Below, in pieces: positions 24,063 to 33,184 of a DNA stretch of 37,271 bases; the stretch's first letter is position 1, and each line of letters opens with the position of its first letter. This DNA comes from an uncultured beta proteobacterium (GTDB lineage: Bacteria; Pseudomonadota; Gammaproteobacteria; Burkholderiales; Burkholderiaceae). Position numbers and translations under genes: made by a program. The stretch spans positions 1 through 37,271 of the forward strand of contig CAIYZI010000203.1 in NCBI GenBank assembly GCA_903930665.1. The letters run 5' to 3'. The notes under the pieces are model-generated. The model had not been told where the DNA came from and did no database searches. It saw only the letters and a program-made list of their open reading frames with translations.

Positions 24063-27000
24063 TGGACGATCAATCTGCGATTCAGCCAACACAGCCATCA
24101 CAGGACACTCAACAGCCAGTTGCTCGTGATCTTGCGGCAATTCCCGTAACACAACAGCCAACGCCAGTAAATCAACCACAACAGCAGCCTATAGACCAAA
24201 CGCGCAACCTTTCTGCCACTCCGTCTGAATCTAATTCTCAAGTTGCTACGGCGCAGCAAGATCAGCAACAACAATCTGATTTAAGCGCATTTGCTGCCGA
24301 TGCTCAAAAAAGTTCTGAACAAAATAACACCGATCTTGCATCCTTCACGCAAGATATTTCCGCACACATAAATAAGCCGGAAGTGCAAGAGCAATTAGCC
24401 GCTGAACAGAAACCAATTCAGCAACAAGCAGAATTTGATTCTTACAAAGCAACAATGAACGATCAAGATAAACAAGCATTTGATGCGCTTATAAAACTTT
24501 CTCCAAATAATGCCAGAGCCATGATGGAAGTCGGCAAAACTGTTGACGCATTGGGTGGTGCCGCCAAAGATTTATTTACGGGGGTAAGCAATATAGGCGC
24601 ATCAATAAACAATGATGTAATAAATTTGGTTACATCAAAAGTTCCGCTTTATGATGCTTCGGCAAAAGAACAAATTAGTTCCGATTTGAGTCAGTTCAGA
24701 AATTCAAAAACCTATAAAGAAAATGCCGCTAGTTTCTATAATCTTGCAAACGATATTATAAAACCATTCGCTACGGCTTTTGCGCAGAGCGCCTATATGG
24801 ATCAGCTTCGCACAACATTTGAAAACATTCCACCACCCGTTGATGAAAATGGCGTGAGCATAGAAAACCCCATTGAAGTCATGATGAATGCTGGTGCAAC
24901 GCCTATTCAAGTGGCGTTTTCTGTATTGGGTTTTAGTCCTCTCGCTCAACAGATAGGTGAACGAGCCGGAATGAGCAAGGAAGATGCCATTAATTTTGGT
25001 CAGCAAGTTGCACAGATAGGAATGGTAGTCGGAGGTGGTTCTTTTATTAAAACACCTGAGAAAATTACTCGTCTTAATGACGCAAGTGCGACGGGAACAG
25101 AGCAGAAGTATTTTTCTGAACCATTGCGTACACAACCTGATGAAGCAGAAGCCAGAATGAACATAATTGGCATGATAGCTCCAGATCATGAGGTTCCGCC
25201 TATCAATGTGGAGCGCGGTGCTCCTCAAACAATTCATGATGTTGCCAGACAGATAAACCCAGAAGTTTTTTCTAAGTGGGACCCCATAACTGCTCAACTT
25301 CAACGACTTCATACATGGATTGGCGATTTAGCTCAAAAGCGTGATGATAATATATTGAGCGATCCCGAAGTGGTTGCCGCAAAAGGCAAGGTTGATGATC
25401 TGACAAATACCAATAATGAACAGATAAATTCCATATTGGATAAAGTCCATGGTGTTGAAGATAAATTGACCAATAAGCAATCTGAAAAATTGGCCGATTT
25501 ACGTTCTCAAATTGACCAGTCTAAAACAGCATTTGATGATTTTTTGGCCGATAAAAAAATGGCAGATACGCCCGATATGGAAGCCGTCAGAAATCGGATA
25601 ATTGACCTGTCCAAGAAAAGAGAAGGTTTAGCGGATGATGTAAATAAGGCTTATCGTGACGCTGCCGATAAATTTCCTGAAACAAAAACTGTACCAGAAC
25701 CCCAATTCAATTTTTCTAAAGAAAATGTGGAAGCGCATCTTGGCGATGTAATAGGGGAAAAGCCAAATCAGGAACAAACATCTAAAGAGCAAATGAGAAA
25801 TTCAGTGATTGGCGATATTGTTAGCAAACAGATAGCCGCTGGAAGAAGTTTGGAAGAAGCGCAGACGACCGCACATATCACTGCAACCTTTCTGCAAAGC
25901 ATGTCCGACATTTACGGCGGCACAAAGGGAACGATTGCGGATTGGTATAAGAATGAAGGTGCCGATGTTATTAAACAAGGTGAGCGGGTTGCTCAACTTG
26001 CACAAAAGGGAAGTCTGGAACAGAAGGCAAAAGGATCGTACATACCAGCATATATTTCTAATACGGGTAGGGCAATAATTCGTCTAATGAAACGTGCGGA
26101 TGCGTCAACGTTTATTCATGAAAGCGCACATCATTTTCTTGATATTATGGCTAAGTATGCAGCCGAGGAAGGCGCACCGAAGCAACTTGTCGATGATGTT
26201 GCTAAAATCAGGGAATGGCTCGGTAAATCGAAAGGTAATTGGAGCGGTTTTACACGTTCACAGCATGAGTCTTTTGCGCGTGGTGTCGAAAGATACTTCT
26301 TGGAAGGCCATGCTCCTAATGAGGCAATGGCGGATATATTCGCTAAACTGAAAAAGATGCTAACTGATATTTATAAATCAGTTACAAACATACCGGATCA
26401 AAAGGTAGAGATTAATGATGATATTCGAAAGCTTTTTGACCGTATGCTTGGCGGTGGTGATGAAACTATTATAGCGAAAGAACATACGACTGGAAAAGAG
26501 TTTGCCGATTTGCATGAAGCCGACGCCAAAGAAACTGAACCAAAAGACGCTGCCGCTGTTGCCGACAATATAAATGCCGAACGTCAAAAATTAAAGGAGC
26601 AGAACAATGTCACAACGACAGAAAATGCAACAAGTCCAGCAGGAATTGGAGAACCTGCAACAACAGGCTCAGCAGCCGAGCCTTCCGCCACAGAAGGCCG
26701 CATTACTGAACAATCTGGCGAGGTCGGCGCAAGCGGAGTTAAAACTCCGGCAGAAGGCGATGGATTACGACCAGAGCCACGGGCAGTCGATAGAGGAGCA
26801 ACAAGCGAACCAGGCAGGAATGCCGCTGTCAGTGCAACAACAGCCGAAGAACGGGCCGCAGCCGGAACCACACATCCAACCGGAGGCAAGCCCTATTTCC
26901 TAGATGAAAGCAGCAAGCGTTTTCGTTTGGATAAGATTAACGGCACTGAAGATGCTATGGCGGCACTCAATGAATTAGTTGCCAATAACTCAGACATTAT

Positions 27001-29317
27001 GGATGCGCGTTACGGCGAACCTGCTTATAGACAGGCTAAGCTTATTGACGCTAATTTTGAACTTATTGAACAGTTGGCGGAAAAATCAGCGACACTTAAA
27101 AAGGATGCTCAAAACTCTCCGCAAGACATGCTCGAATATCTTCGTATAACTCAACAACTTCAAATAGCAGCAGAAATAAGAGCCGAATTGCAATCTGATT
27201 GGGGACATGCGGGGCACGCCCTTCGAAGGGTGGTCGGTTCACAGAATATCCCTGATCTGGCTTCCTACGTAAAATCAGTCACAGGTAAGTCACTTCTTCA
27301 GTTGGAAGAAGAAGCTAAACTTATGGATACAATTAGTAAACCAGAAGCCAAAGCAGATTTTGCCGTGGATGTGCGTAAAGGAAGATATCAAGCATTTGAA
27401 GATGCTACGCTTGCATTTTATAGAAACGATATCCTGTCAAATCCGCTTACGCATCTTGCCTATCTTTCAAACACTTTTGTTAAAGCCTATGGGCGCATCC
27501 TCATAAACACTCCTTATGCTGCAATGATCGGCGCAATCAGGAATGATGAGGAACGGGTGACTTTAGCGCAAATACCTCACATGCTGACTGTCGTTAACAA
27601 TGCGGCAATGAATGCTTTCCCTGCCGCATGGGGAGCAGTTAAATCCGGTATTCCGTTTATGCGCGGTTCGGAAGAGGGCGTAGCACGCAAAGCCCTTGAT
27701 AAAGTATTTGCAGATAGATTTTCCGGCAGAAACGATTTGTTGAAAGCTGCGAGAGTTGAGGCCAAGGCCAATAAATTTAAGCAATCGGATATAGACGCAA
27801 CACTTGCTCTTCGTAGTGCAGACAAAGAGTCTGCCGCAAAACAGCAAGCTTCATATCCCGCCATTCATGCGTATTTATTGAGTGAAATAGATAAGTCAAA
27901 TAAAGGATACAAACAATCATTGCCGGGGGATATTGGGCATTTCCTGACTGTCCCTGAACGATCAATCGCAGGTATTCATACTCTTTCGTATTCGGTAAAT
28001 TACGAAATGCGGATAGCCGAGAAAGCTTTTCAGGATGGTGTGTCCAAAGGACTAACTGGCGATGCTATGAATGAGCATCTTGTGAAATACACCCAAAGTC
28101 CTCCTATGGATGTAATGAAGGATGCTCACGAAAAATCACTTCAAGCTATGTATATGAAAACATCAAGCCAAGAAATGAACAGGATGTTATCATCTATAGC
28201 AAATCCCAACATTCCTGGGTTAAGGCTTGTAACTGGTTTGGCAATGCCGTTTGCAAAAATTGGCGTGAACATGCTCGATCAGGGGTTAATTGAAAGCACA
28301 CCGTTGGGGATTCTAAAAAAATCTGTCCGCGACGATTTGCTTGGAAAGAACGGGGATATTGCTAGAGCGAATGCTGGTGCCAAGATGATGCTTGGGGCAA
28401 CCGCTGGAACAGCCGCTTTTGGAATGGCTATGGCTGGCTTTATTACTGGTGGTGGATCAACTGATTACAAAAGACGCGCCATTGATATTGCTGGTGGATG
28501 GAAACCATACAGCATCAAAATCGGAAATCTTTATATCCCTTATAAAAAATGGCTTGGTGAAATGTCTCCCATTGTTGGCGGTTGCGCTGATTTAGCTGAT
28601 GGCATTCACTCTCTTTCGGAAGGTGATACGCATCATATAGCTATGGGAATTGCCGCTAGCTTTGCCGAAAATATCACAAGCGATACGTGGCTCAATGGAA
28701 TGTCTCAACTTGTCGAGGCTTTCAGAAATCAAGACTCAGGATGGCGTTACGCTCAAAATTTGGCTACAGGGTTCATTCCTTATTCGGCTGCATTAAATAT
28801 GGTCAGGCAACAAGTTGATCCGACTGCGAGATCAACGACAAGCAATGGAATTAATAATCTGTATGGGCTTGCGCCAAAGATAGCTAATCGTATTCCGTTT
28901 GTTTCTTACATGCTAGATCCAAAGGTAAACGTATTAGGCGGAGAATTGCCTAGCGGAACAAACATGGGATTGGCTTGGGACAAAAATGATCCGATTGTTC
29001 AGAAGCTCGATAAACTTGATATTGGCATTTCTACAGTTCCGAAGGAAATTATGGGTGTTAATTTAACGCCAGATCAGTATCACGAATATGCCGTCGTATC
29101 TGGTCTTACTTTGAGGCACATGCTTTGGAATCAAGAAAAAACTGGTTTATTGCAGCAACCAGATTTTGAAAAACTTTCTCATTATGACCAATCAAGAGAA
29201 ATTGATAGAACAGTCACATCATCACGTAATGCTGGTGCTGGTTATTTAACTTCTAAAAATCCTGAAATTATGGAGAAGGCGGCGGATATTAAAGAAAGGT
29301 TGCATAATAATCCGTAA
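24062..29317 (+). CDS. Giant internal virion/ejection protein (gp16-like position) with HExxH peptidase-like domain
   Basis: The 1751-residue protein has a Gln/Pro/Thr-rich disordered start (1-110), then helical regions. A zinc-peptidase-like domain has H686-E687-S-A-H690 in TFIHESAHHFLD, with ARGVERYFLEG downstream as a possible third ligand. This HExxH plus E pattern is usual in large polyvalent phage virion proteins. Residues about 848-947 are a low-complexity linker that overlaps a second gene in another frame. The C-terminal half is helical, with a hydrophobic KMMLGATAGTAAFGMAMAGF (about residues 1440-1460) that could cross a membrane. It takes the place of T7 gp16 (1318 residues), a core and DNA-ejection protein. 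Confidence 0.8.
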   Translation: MDDQSAIQPTQPSQDTQQPVARDLAAIPVTQQPTPVNQPQQQPIDQTRNLSATPSESNSQVATAQQDQQQQSDLSAFAADAQKSSEQNNTDLASFTQDISAHINKPEVQEQLAAEQKPIQQQAEFDSYKATMNDQDKQAFDALIKLSPNNARAMMEVGKTVDALGGAAKDLFTGVSNIGASINNDVINLVTSKVPLYDASAKEQISSDLSQFRNSKTYKENAASFYNLANDIIKPFATAFAQSAYMDQLRTTFENIPPPVDENGVSIENPIEVMMNAGATPIQVAFSVLGFSPLAQQIGERAGMSKEDAINFGQQVAQIGMVVGGGSFIKTPEKITRLNDASATGTEQKYFSEPLRTQPDEAEARMNIIGMIAPDHEVPPINVERGAPQTIHDVARQINPEVFSKWDPITAQLQRLHTWIGDLAQKRDDNILSDPEVVAAKGKVDDLTNTNNEQINSILDKVHGVEDKLTNKQSEKLADLRSQIDQSKTAFDDFLADKKMADTPDMEAVRNRIIDLSKKREGLADDVNKAYRDAADKFPETKTVPEPQFNFSKENVEAHLGDVIGEKPNQEQTSKEQMRNSVIGDIVSKQIAAGRSLEEAQTTAHITATFLQSMSDIYGGTKGTIADWYKNEGADVIKQGERVAQLAQKGSLEQKAKGSYIPAYISNTGRAIIRLMKRADASTFIHESAHHFLDIMAKYAAEEGAPKQLVDDVAKIREWLGKSKGNWSGFTRSQHESFARGVERYFLEGHAPNEAMADIFAKLKKMLTDIYKSVTNIPDQKVEINDDIRKLFDRMLGGGDETIIAKEHTTGKEFADLHEADAKETEPKDAAAVADNINAERQKLKEQNNVTTTENATSPAGIGEPATTGSAAEPSATEGRITEQSGEVGASGVKTPAEGDGLRPEPRAVDRGATSEPGRNAAVSATTAEERAAAGTTHPTGGKPYFLDESSKRFRLDKINGTEDAMAALNELVANNSDIMDARYGEPAYRQAKLIDANFELIEQLAEKSATLKKDAQNSPQDMLEYLRITQQLQIAAEIRAELQSDWGHAGHALRRVVGSQNIPDLASYVKSVTGKSLLQLEEEAKLMDTISKPEAKADFAVDVRKGRYQAFEDATLAFYRNDILSNPLTHLAYLSNTFVKAYGRILINTPYAAMIGAIRNDEERVTLAQIPHMLTVVNNAAMNAFPAAWGAVKSGIPFMRGSEEGVARKALDKVFADRFSGRNDLLKAARVEAKANKFKQSDIDATLALRSADKESAAKQQASYPAIHAYLLSEIDKSNKGYKQSLPGDIGHFLTVPERSIAGIHTLSYSVNYEMRIAEKAFQDGVSKGLTGDAMNEHLVKYTQSPPMDVMKDAHEKSLQAMYMKTSSQEMNRMLSSIANPNIPGLRLVTGLAMPFAKIGVNMLDQGLIESTPLGILKKSVRDDLLGKNGDIARANAGAKMMLGATAGTAAFGMAMAGFITGGGSTDYKRRAIDIAGGWKPYSIKIGNLYIPYKKWLGEMSPIVGGCADLADGIHSLSEGDTHHIAMGIAASFAENITSDTWLNGMSQLVEAFRNQDSGWRYAQNLATGFIPYSAALNMVRQQVDPTARSTTSNGINNLYGLAPKIANRIPFVSYMLDPKVNVLGGELPSGTNMGLAWDKNDPIVQKLDKLDIGISTVPKEIMGVNLTPDQYHEYAVVSGLTLRHMLWNQEKTGLLQQPDFEKLSHYDQSREIDRTVTSSRNAGAGYLTSKNPEIMEKAADIKERLHNNP
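26593..26599 (+). promoter_or_regulatory. Ribosome binding site inside the giant ejection gene
   Basis: AAAGGAG at 26593-26599 is seven bases ahead of an ATG at 26607 that lies in the +1 frame of the surrounding gene. The match and spacing are as good as those of the main structural genes in this window. It supports translation of the nested frame. Confidence 0.6.
26607..26903 (+). CDS. Nested out-of-frame gene, Gln-rich coiled-coil protein
   Basis: This 98-codon frame lies wholly inside the 24062-29317 gene, shifted by +1. The product has a heptad-like QKMQQVQQELENLQQQAQQ start, a helix KAALLNNLARSAQAELKLRQKAM, then a Gln/Pro-rich tail. Codons are mostly CAG, GCG, CTG and CCG with G or A third bases. 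The host frame at the same place is an unstructured Ala/Thr/Gly/Glu linker rich in GGA, ACA, GCA and CCA. Local G+C is higher (33 of 60 in 26701-26760 against 23 of 60 in 26461-26520). A strong Shine-Dalgarno precedes it. GC richness alone removes stop codons, so proof needs homologues or proteomics. Confidence 0.55.
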   Translation: MSQRQKMQQVQQELENLQQQAQQPSLPPQKAALLNNLARSAQAELKLRQKAMDYDQSHGQSIEEQQANQAGMPLSVQQQPKNGPQPEPHIQPEASPIS

Positions 29318-29417
29318 ACACACATAAACATTTATAAACACAAACACTAAAACACATGGAATTTCAAGCACTTACATGTTAATATGGCGTTGAAATTTCC
29401 TCGCCGGAGGTGCGGCT
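29315..29417 (+). promoter_or_regulatory. G-poor leader with inverted repeat before the tail fibre gene
   Basis: From about 29315 to 29357 the strand is almost only A, C and T, with repeated AAACAC-like units. An inverted repeat GGAATTTCAA (29358-29367) and TTGAAATTTCC (29390-29400), with one extra base and a 22-base loop, follows. Then comes GGAGG (29406-29410) seven bases before TTG 29418. The hairpin ends just before the ribosome site and could modulate fibre translation. No convincing promoter was found. Confidence 0.35.
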
Positions 29418-31553
29418 TTGACTATCTCTTCTTCCCAAAATTCCGTTGTTTTTCAGGGTAATGACGCAACGAATGTTTTTGACATTCCGTTCGTTATGGA
29501 TGCCGCAAGCGATATCATTGTTTTTTACACAAATTCATCCGGCATAATTACCGTAATTCCTCAGACACAATACATCATTTCGATTAATCCGCCAGCAACA
29601 GGGATGATTTGGGGTATCGGCGGTACGCTACAATATCCAATTTCAGGTTCACCGATTGCCGCCGGAACATCGATAAACGTGACACGCTTGTTGCCGTTGC
29701 AGCAAAATACCAGCCTCACCAATCAGGGAAACTTTTATCCTCAGGTCGTTGAAGCTGCCCTTGATACGCTTGAAATGCAAATTCAGCAGGTGAGCGCACG
29801 GACGGGGCAAATACGCGGTATCTGGCAACCAAACACGTCTTATAATTATGGCGATATGGTTCAGGATGGAAGTTACGGATTAGACAGTCTTAATTACTAT
29901 TTATGCGCACAAACAAACGTATCTTCATCGTCATGGTCGAATGATCTTGCGGTAGGCTATTGGTCGTTGGCTCTTCCCGCAACGATTCCAGTCACACCTC
30001 TACCGCTTTCAATCGCCAACGGCGGTACGGGGGCTTCTTCGGCGGCAACAGCTTTGGCCAATCTTGGCTGTGTATCGCTTGCCGGAAATAATGTTTATAC
30101 TGGCACTAATAATTTTACAGGCGGCTCGGCACAAGTTTCGACAAGAAGCGTCGGAGATAGCAGTGCTTATGCTGCATCAACGGCATTTGTAAACGGAACG
30201 GCACTTACTCTTGCAACGGGAACCACGGCGGTCACGCAAGCCAACAGCGATGCGACGACGAAGGTTGCCACGGATGCGTTTGTGCAAAATGTTTTAACGG
30301 CGAAAGGTGCTGTTTTGCAAAATCTTCTGCCCAACACGCAATGGCAGGTAGCTACGGGCATGGGTTCTGTTACTAAAATGAACAGCCAAGGGACTGGAAC
30401 GCAAAATGTCGTTGCGGTTACAAGTTTTACGACAGGCAGCAATACAGTCGTTTTTAATACTGCCAATACCCAGCAAGCAAAAGTTGGCGATATCGGTTTA
30501 TTTAGCGCAGGCGATGCAGCGATCACTTTAGCACCGATGCGAATAACGGCAGTTTCTTCGAACGTTTCGTTTACCGCCAATTTGCCGTGGGCGGGTAAAG
30601 CTTCAACATCATCCGCTAAAAACTTTCAGTTGATAACAGTTGGCGATTATACCGGGGCTTCTGGTGGTGCTGCTTTTGATGGTTGGACTAAAAATCCTTC
30701 ATCGTTGATAATTTGGCGTGATGATTTTTCCATCAATCAAAAAGCAGGAAGTCCTTATAGCGTCGGGTTTAGAAAAGATTCTAATTCAACGGAATATTAT
30801 TATTCGTCGCTTAGCCCGAATGATGTGGAAAAACTGGCAGGAAGAACTCTTGTTTTTGGGGCTTGGGTTTACCAGAAAGCGCAAGGTGGATCAGGAACGT
30901 GGACTTTATTCGTCAACGATAGCGGAAATCAATATACGGCTCCCACGAACGGAACGGGGTCTAGCGTTGGCGGTTATCAATGGCTTGAATTTTCATTTAC
31001 CGTTTCTTCGACCTGTACGTATTTGGAAGTAGGATTGCAGCTTAACGGCACGACGAACGATATATATTATCTAAGTCAGCCTATAATGGCTTTCGGAACA
31101 TTTTTAGGCGTAGGAAATTACATTCAGAATTCAAACGAACGGCTTGATTTTCTAGTCCATCTTAACGCCCCCACTTTGACCCCTTATTCGGGGACATTTC
31201 CCTCTACGGTATGGACGCCCGGTGCAACTTATTATGGATATGAGCTTGATTTAGAAGCCATTTGTTTTTGCCAAGTCACAAGAACAATAAAGAGCATCAC
31301 GGGAAAAATCGAATATACAACGGCCACACCTGGGCTTGTTTTACAGTTTGTGGACTATCTCGGCGCACCGGGGATATTCGGCCCTGAGGTTTCAACCCAA
31401 GTCGCCAACAAAGTCGTCTGCGACATCGGGGATTGGTACATAGACCAAGGGAATAAGTACGCCCAAGGATATTTTGGCATAACGACTTTCACAACGCCAT
31501 CGGCTGTTATTGCTAATATCACAGTGGACTTTTCCTCAGCGAGGCTATCATGA
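29418..31553 (+). CDS. Tail fibre / receptor-binding protein
   Basis: The 711-residue protein starts at TTG 29418 after a good GGAGG. Residues 1-140 match the virion-attachment domain of podovirus fibres and spikes, with INVTRLLPLQQNTSLTNQG and VVEAALDTLEMQIQQV. A Trp/Tyr segment GIWQPNTSYNYGDMVQDGS (about 133-151) resembles a small carbohydrate-binding module. IANGGTGASSAATALANLG (about 198-216) and SAYAASTAFVNG are common fibre shaft motifs. The C-terminal 400 residues are strand-rich, with YQWLEFSFTVSSTCTYLEVGL resembling a lectin-like jelly roll. It would bind the host surface. Confidence 0.85.
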   Translation: MTISSSQNSVVFQGNDATNVFDIPFVMDAASDIIVFYTNSSGIITVIPQTQYIISINPPATGMIWGIGGTLQYPISGSPIAAGTSINVTRLLPLQQNTSLTNQGNFYPQVVEAALDTLEMQIQQVSARTGQIRGIWQPNTSYNYGDMVQDGSYGLDSLNYYLCAQTNVSSSSWSNDLAVGYWSLALPATIPVTPLPLSIANGGTGASSAATALANLGCVSLAGNNVYTGTNNFTGGSAQVSTRSVGDSSAYAASTAFVNGTALTLATGTTAVTQANSDATTKVATDAFVQNVLTAKGAVLQNLLPNTQWQVATGMGSVTKMNSQGTGTQNVVAVTSFTTGSNTVVFNTANTQQAKVGDIGLFSAGDAAITLAPMRITAVSSNVSFTANLPWAGKASTSSAKNFQLITVGDYTGASGGAAFDGWTKNPSSLIIWRDDFSINQKAGSPYSVGFRKDSNSTEYYYSSLSPNDVEKLAGRTLVFGAWVYQKAQGGSGTWTLFVNDSGNQYTAPTNGTGSSVGGYQWLEFSFTVSSTCTYLEVGLQLNGTTNDIYYLSQPIMAFGTFLGVGNYIQNSNERLDFLVHLNAPTLTPYSGTFPSTVWTPGATYYGYELDLEAICFCQVTRTIKSITGKIEYTTATPGLVLQFVDYLGAPGIFGPEVSTQVANKVVCDIGDWYIDQGNKYAQGYFGITTFTTPSAVIANITVDFSSARLS

Positions 31554-31858
31554 ACTGGAAGTATTCACCTTCAAACAAGCAATTTTATAAATTTGTAGAC
31601 GCGAGCCTTTTGCCGTCTGACGTTGTTGATGTAACGGACGCGCAACGCCTTACGCTCCTTAAAGGTATAGCACAAGGAGGCGTCATACAGATCGTTAATG
31701 GAACGCCAACTGTCGAACTTTCTATTAAAGCTCAAATTGATGCATTGGAAATTACTGCAACGCCACGTCGTATGCGCGAGGCCACATTAGGAATTGATAA
31801 TGGGTGGTTGCAAAATTTGAATGCACAGATTGTCAATTTACGTTCCAAACTTACTTAA
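31550..31858 (+). CDS. Tail fibre assembly-like protein
   Basis: The 102-residue protein overlaps the fibre stop (ATGA). WKYSPSNKQFYKFVDASLLPSDVVDVT and QRLTLLKGIAQGGVIQIVNGTP follow the layout of tail fibre assembly chaperones (FYD, IP-DAVEIT, LL-GQ-GG-I). The C-terminal RRMREATLGIDNGWLQNLNAQ then IVNLRSKL is a helix often fused to such proteins. It probably helps the preceding fibre fold or trimerise. Confidence 0.75.
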   Translation: MNWKYSPSNKQFYKFVDASLLPSDVVDVTDAQRLTLLKGIAQGGVIQIVNGTPTVELSIKAQIDALEITATPRRMREATLGIDNGWLQNLNAQIVNLRSKLT

Positions 31859-31866
31859 GGTAAATT

Positions 31867-32061
31867 ATGAAACTCAACCTTATCATAACGATCATTGCGG
31901 TTCTTTCATTCACCGGAGGAATAGCGTTTGGCCAATCAACCGCTATGCCTATCGTCATGGGTTATTTAACAACAGTCGGTTGCAGCGGGAGCATGCAGTC
32001 ATGTTGGATAAAATACTCTTCTGCTCACCCCATTCCTGCATCGTTGGTAATTACACCATGA
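31867..32061 (+). CDS. Small exported protein with signal peptide
   Basis: The 64-residue product begins with a lysine, a hydrophobic core (LNLIITIIAVLSF) and AFG-Q at about residue 22, a likely Sec signal peptide. The mature part has two cysteines (CSGSMQSC) and PIVMG and YSSAHPIPASL elements. The same QSTA-P-V-G start and YS-A-P-P ending recur in the mature start of the next protein. The stop overlaps that protein's ATG (ATGA). The function is unknown; it may be a cut-down paralogue of the neighbouring N-terminal leader. Confidence 0.6.
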   Translation: MKLNLIITIIAVLSFTGGIAFGQSTAMPIVMGYLTTVGCSGSMQSCWIKYSSAHPIPASLVITP

Positions 32062-33182
32062 AAAAAATTCTTACTCTTTTATTATTTCTTGCATGTCCAG
32101 CATGGGCACAGTCCACGGCAACTCCCGTTGTCCCCGGTTCAATTGGAACAAGTGCGCCATATTTTACGCAATACTCAACAGCAAATCCTCTGCCAGTTAG
32201 CGTCAGCACTAGCTCAATCTCTGGCGTCTTCCCCGTAGCGAACGGGGGGACGGCGGCGACTGCGTTGGGCGCAGATTTAACTAATTCCGGCGGTGTCTTA
32301 CAAGGCACTCTCACTATAAGCAGTAATTGCGGTCAGGTGACTTCATGCACGATCTTAACCACTGACCAAAACAAAGTAGTGCTTAACAGCGATTCATCTC
32401 CAGTCGCAGTTAGTTTGCCTACGGCAGGCTCAACTGGTTTCCCGGCTGGGTGGGGGTATACTGAATTAAACGTAGGCCAAGGGCTTGTGACGATTACCCC
32501 AGCTTCAGGCACGATTAATAATTTTCTTTCAACTGTTACGTTATCTCAAGGACAGTCTGCGTATATCTACACACTGGACGGATCGACGTGGTACGCCTTC
32601 TTCAATAATTTTGGAACACCAATTAACGTCACAGCGAACGGAGTTGCCTCAACACCTGCGTTGCAGGTGACAGGTAATTTTTACTCAGGGGGCACCGGGA
32701 CAACCACGACACCACAATTTGCCGTTCTCGGTACAAGCACTCCTGTTACCGGATGGAACACATTGGGCACAGCAATCGGTGTTAACCTTGCTCCTGCCAG
32801 TAACGGAAATTTTCTCGATTTTTGGCGTAATGGCACAGAGCGCGCGCATATCGACTCTTTTGGCAGTCTTACTTTAGGTGGTAATTTTACAGGTGGCATC
32901 ATATCGACCTTTGGAAGTGCCACAACTAATGTGAGTGGAAGTGTATCGGGTACGGCAGCGTTCAGTATGCCGTTTCAAGGGACGGCTTACAAAAAAGCTA
33001 TGGTCTATCTCACTGCTCTAAACGGCACCGCCTCGTATACCTTTCCAGCCGCATTTACCAACACTCCTGTGGTCGACAGCACAAGCGGTCTGGCTACAAG
33101 TCTGGTCACATCAATCGGCACCACAGCCATGACCGTGACGGGTACAACTTCAACAGGCTGGTTATTTATTGAGGGGTTCTAA
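32058..33182 (+). CDS. Exported fibre-like protein with signal peptide
   Basis: I take ATG 32058 because it gives a Sec signal peptide (KK, then ILTLLLFLACP, then AWA-Q at about residue 18) and overlaps the preceding stop; the frame is open further upstream. The 374-residue product then has QYSTANPLPVSVS and VFPVANGGTAATALG near residue 60, a fibre-shaft motif. A mid region ends in a KAMVYLTALNGTASYTFPAAF segment (about 314-334) and TGWLFIEGF, like the C-terminal knobs of tail fibres. Fibre motifs with a signal peptide are unusual, since fibres normally assemble in the cytoplasm. It could be exported to the host surface or periplasm. Confidence 0.65.
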   Translation: MKKILTLLLFLACPAWAQSTATPVVPGSIGTSAPYFTQYSTANPLPVSVSTSSISGVFPVANGGTAATALGADLTNSGGVLQGTLTISSNCGQVTSCTILTTDQNKVVLNSDSSPVAVSLPTAGSTGFPAGWGYTELNVGQGLVTITPASGTINNFLSTVTLSQGQSAYIYTLDGSTWYAFFNNFGTPINVTANGVASTPALQVTGNFYSGGTGTTTTPQFAVLGTSTPVTGWNTLGTAIGVNLAPASNGNFLDFWRNGTERAHIDSFGSLTLGGNFTGGIISTFGSATTNVSGSVSGTAAFSMPFQGTAYKKAMVYLTALNGTASYTFPAAFTNTPVVDSTSGLATSLVTSIGTTAMTVTGTTSTGWLFIEGF

Positions 33183-33184
33183 CT

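Noticed and set aside
24704..25312. 202-codon leftward frame inside the giant ejection gene
   Set aside because: The product is Cys/Arg/Ser-rich with no domain pattern, there is no overlap with neighbours and no ribosome site; it mirrors the strong plus-strand gene.
26584..26889. Leftward 101-codon frame opposite the nested gene
   Set aside because: It has no ribosome site and a low-complexity Ala/Val/Ser/Pro product; it is open because local G+C is high. The same caution applies to the nested plus frame, which however has a strong Shine-Dalgarno and a coiled-coil pattern.
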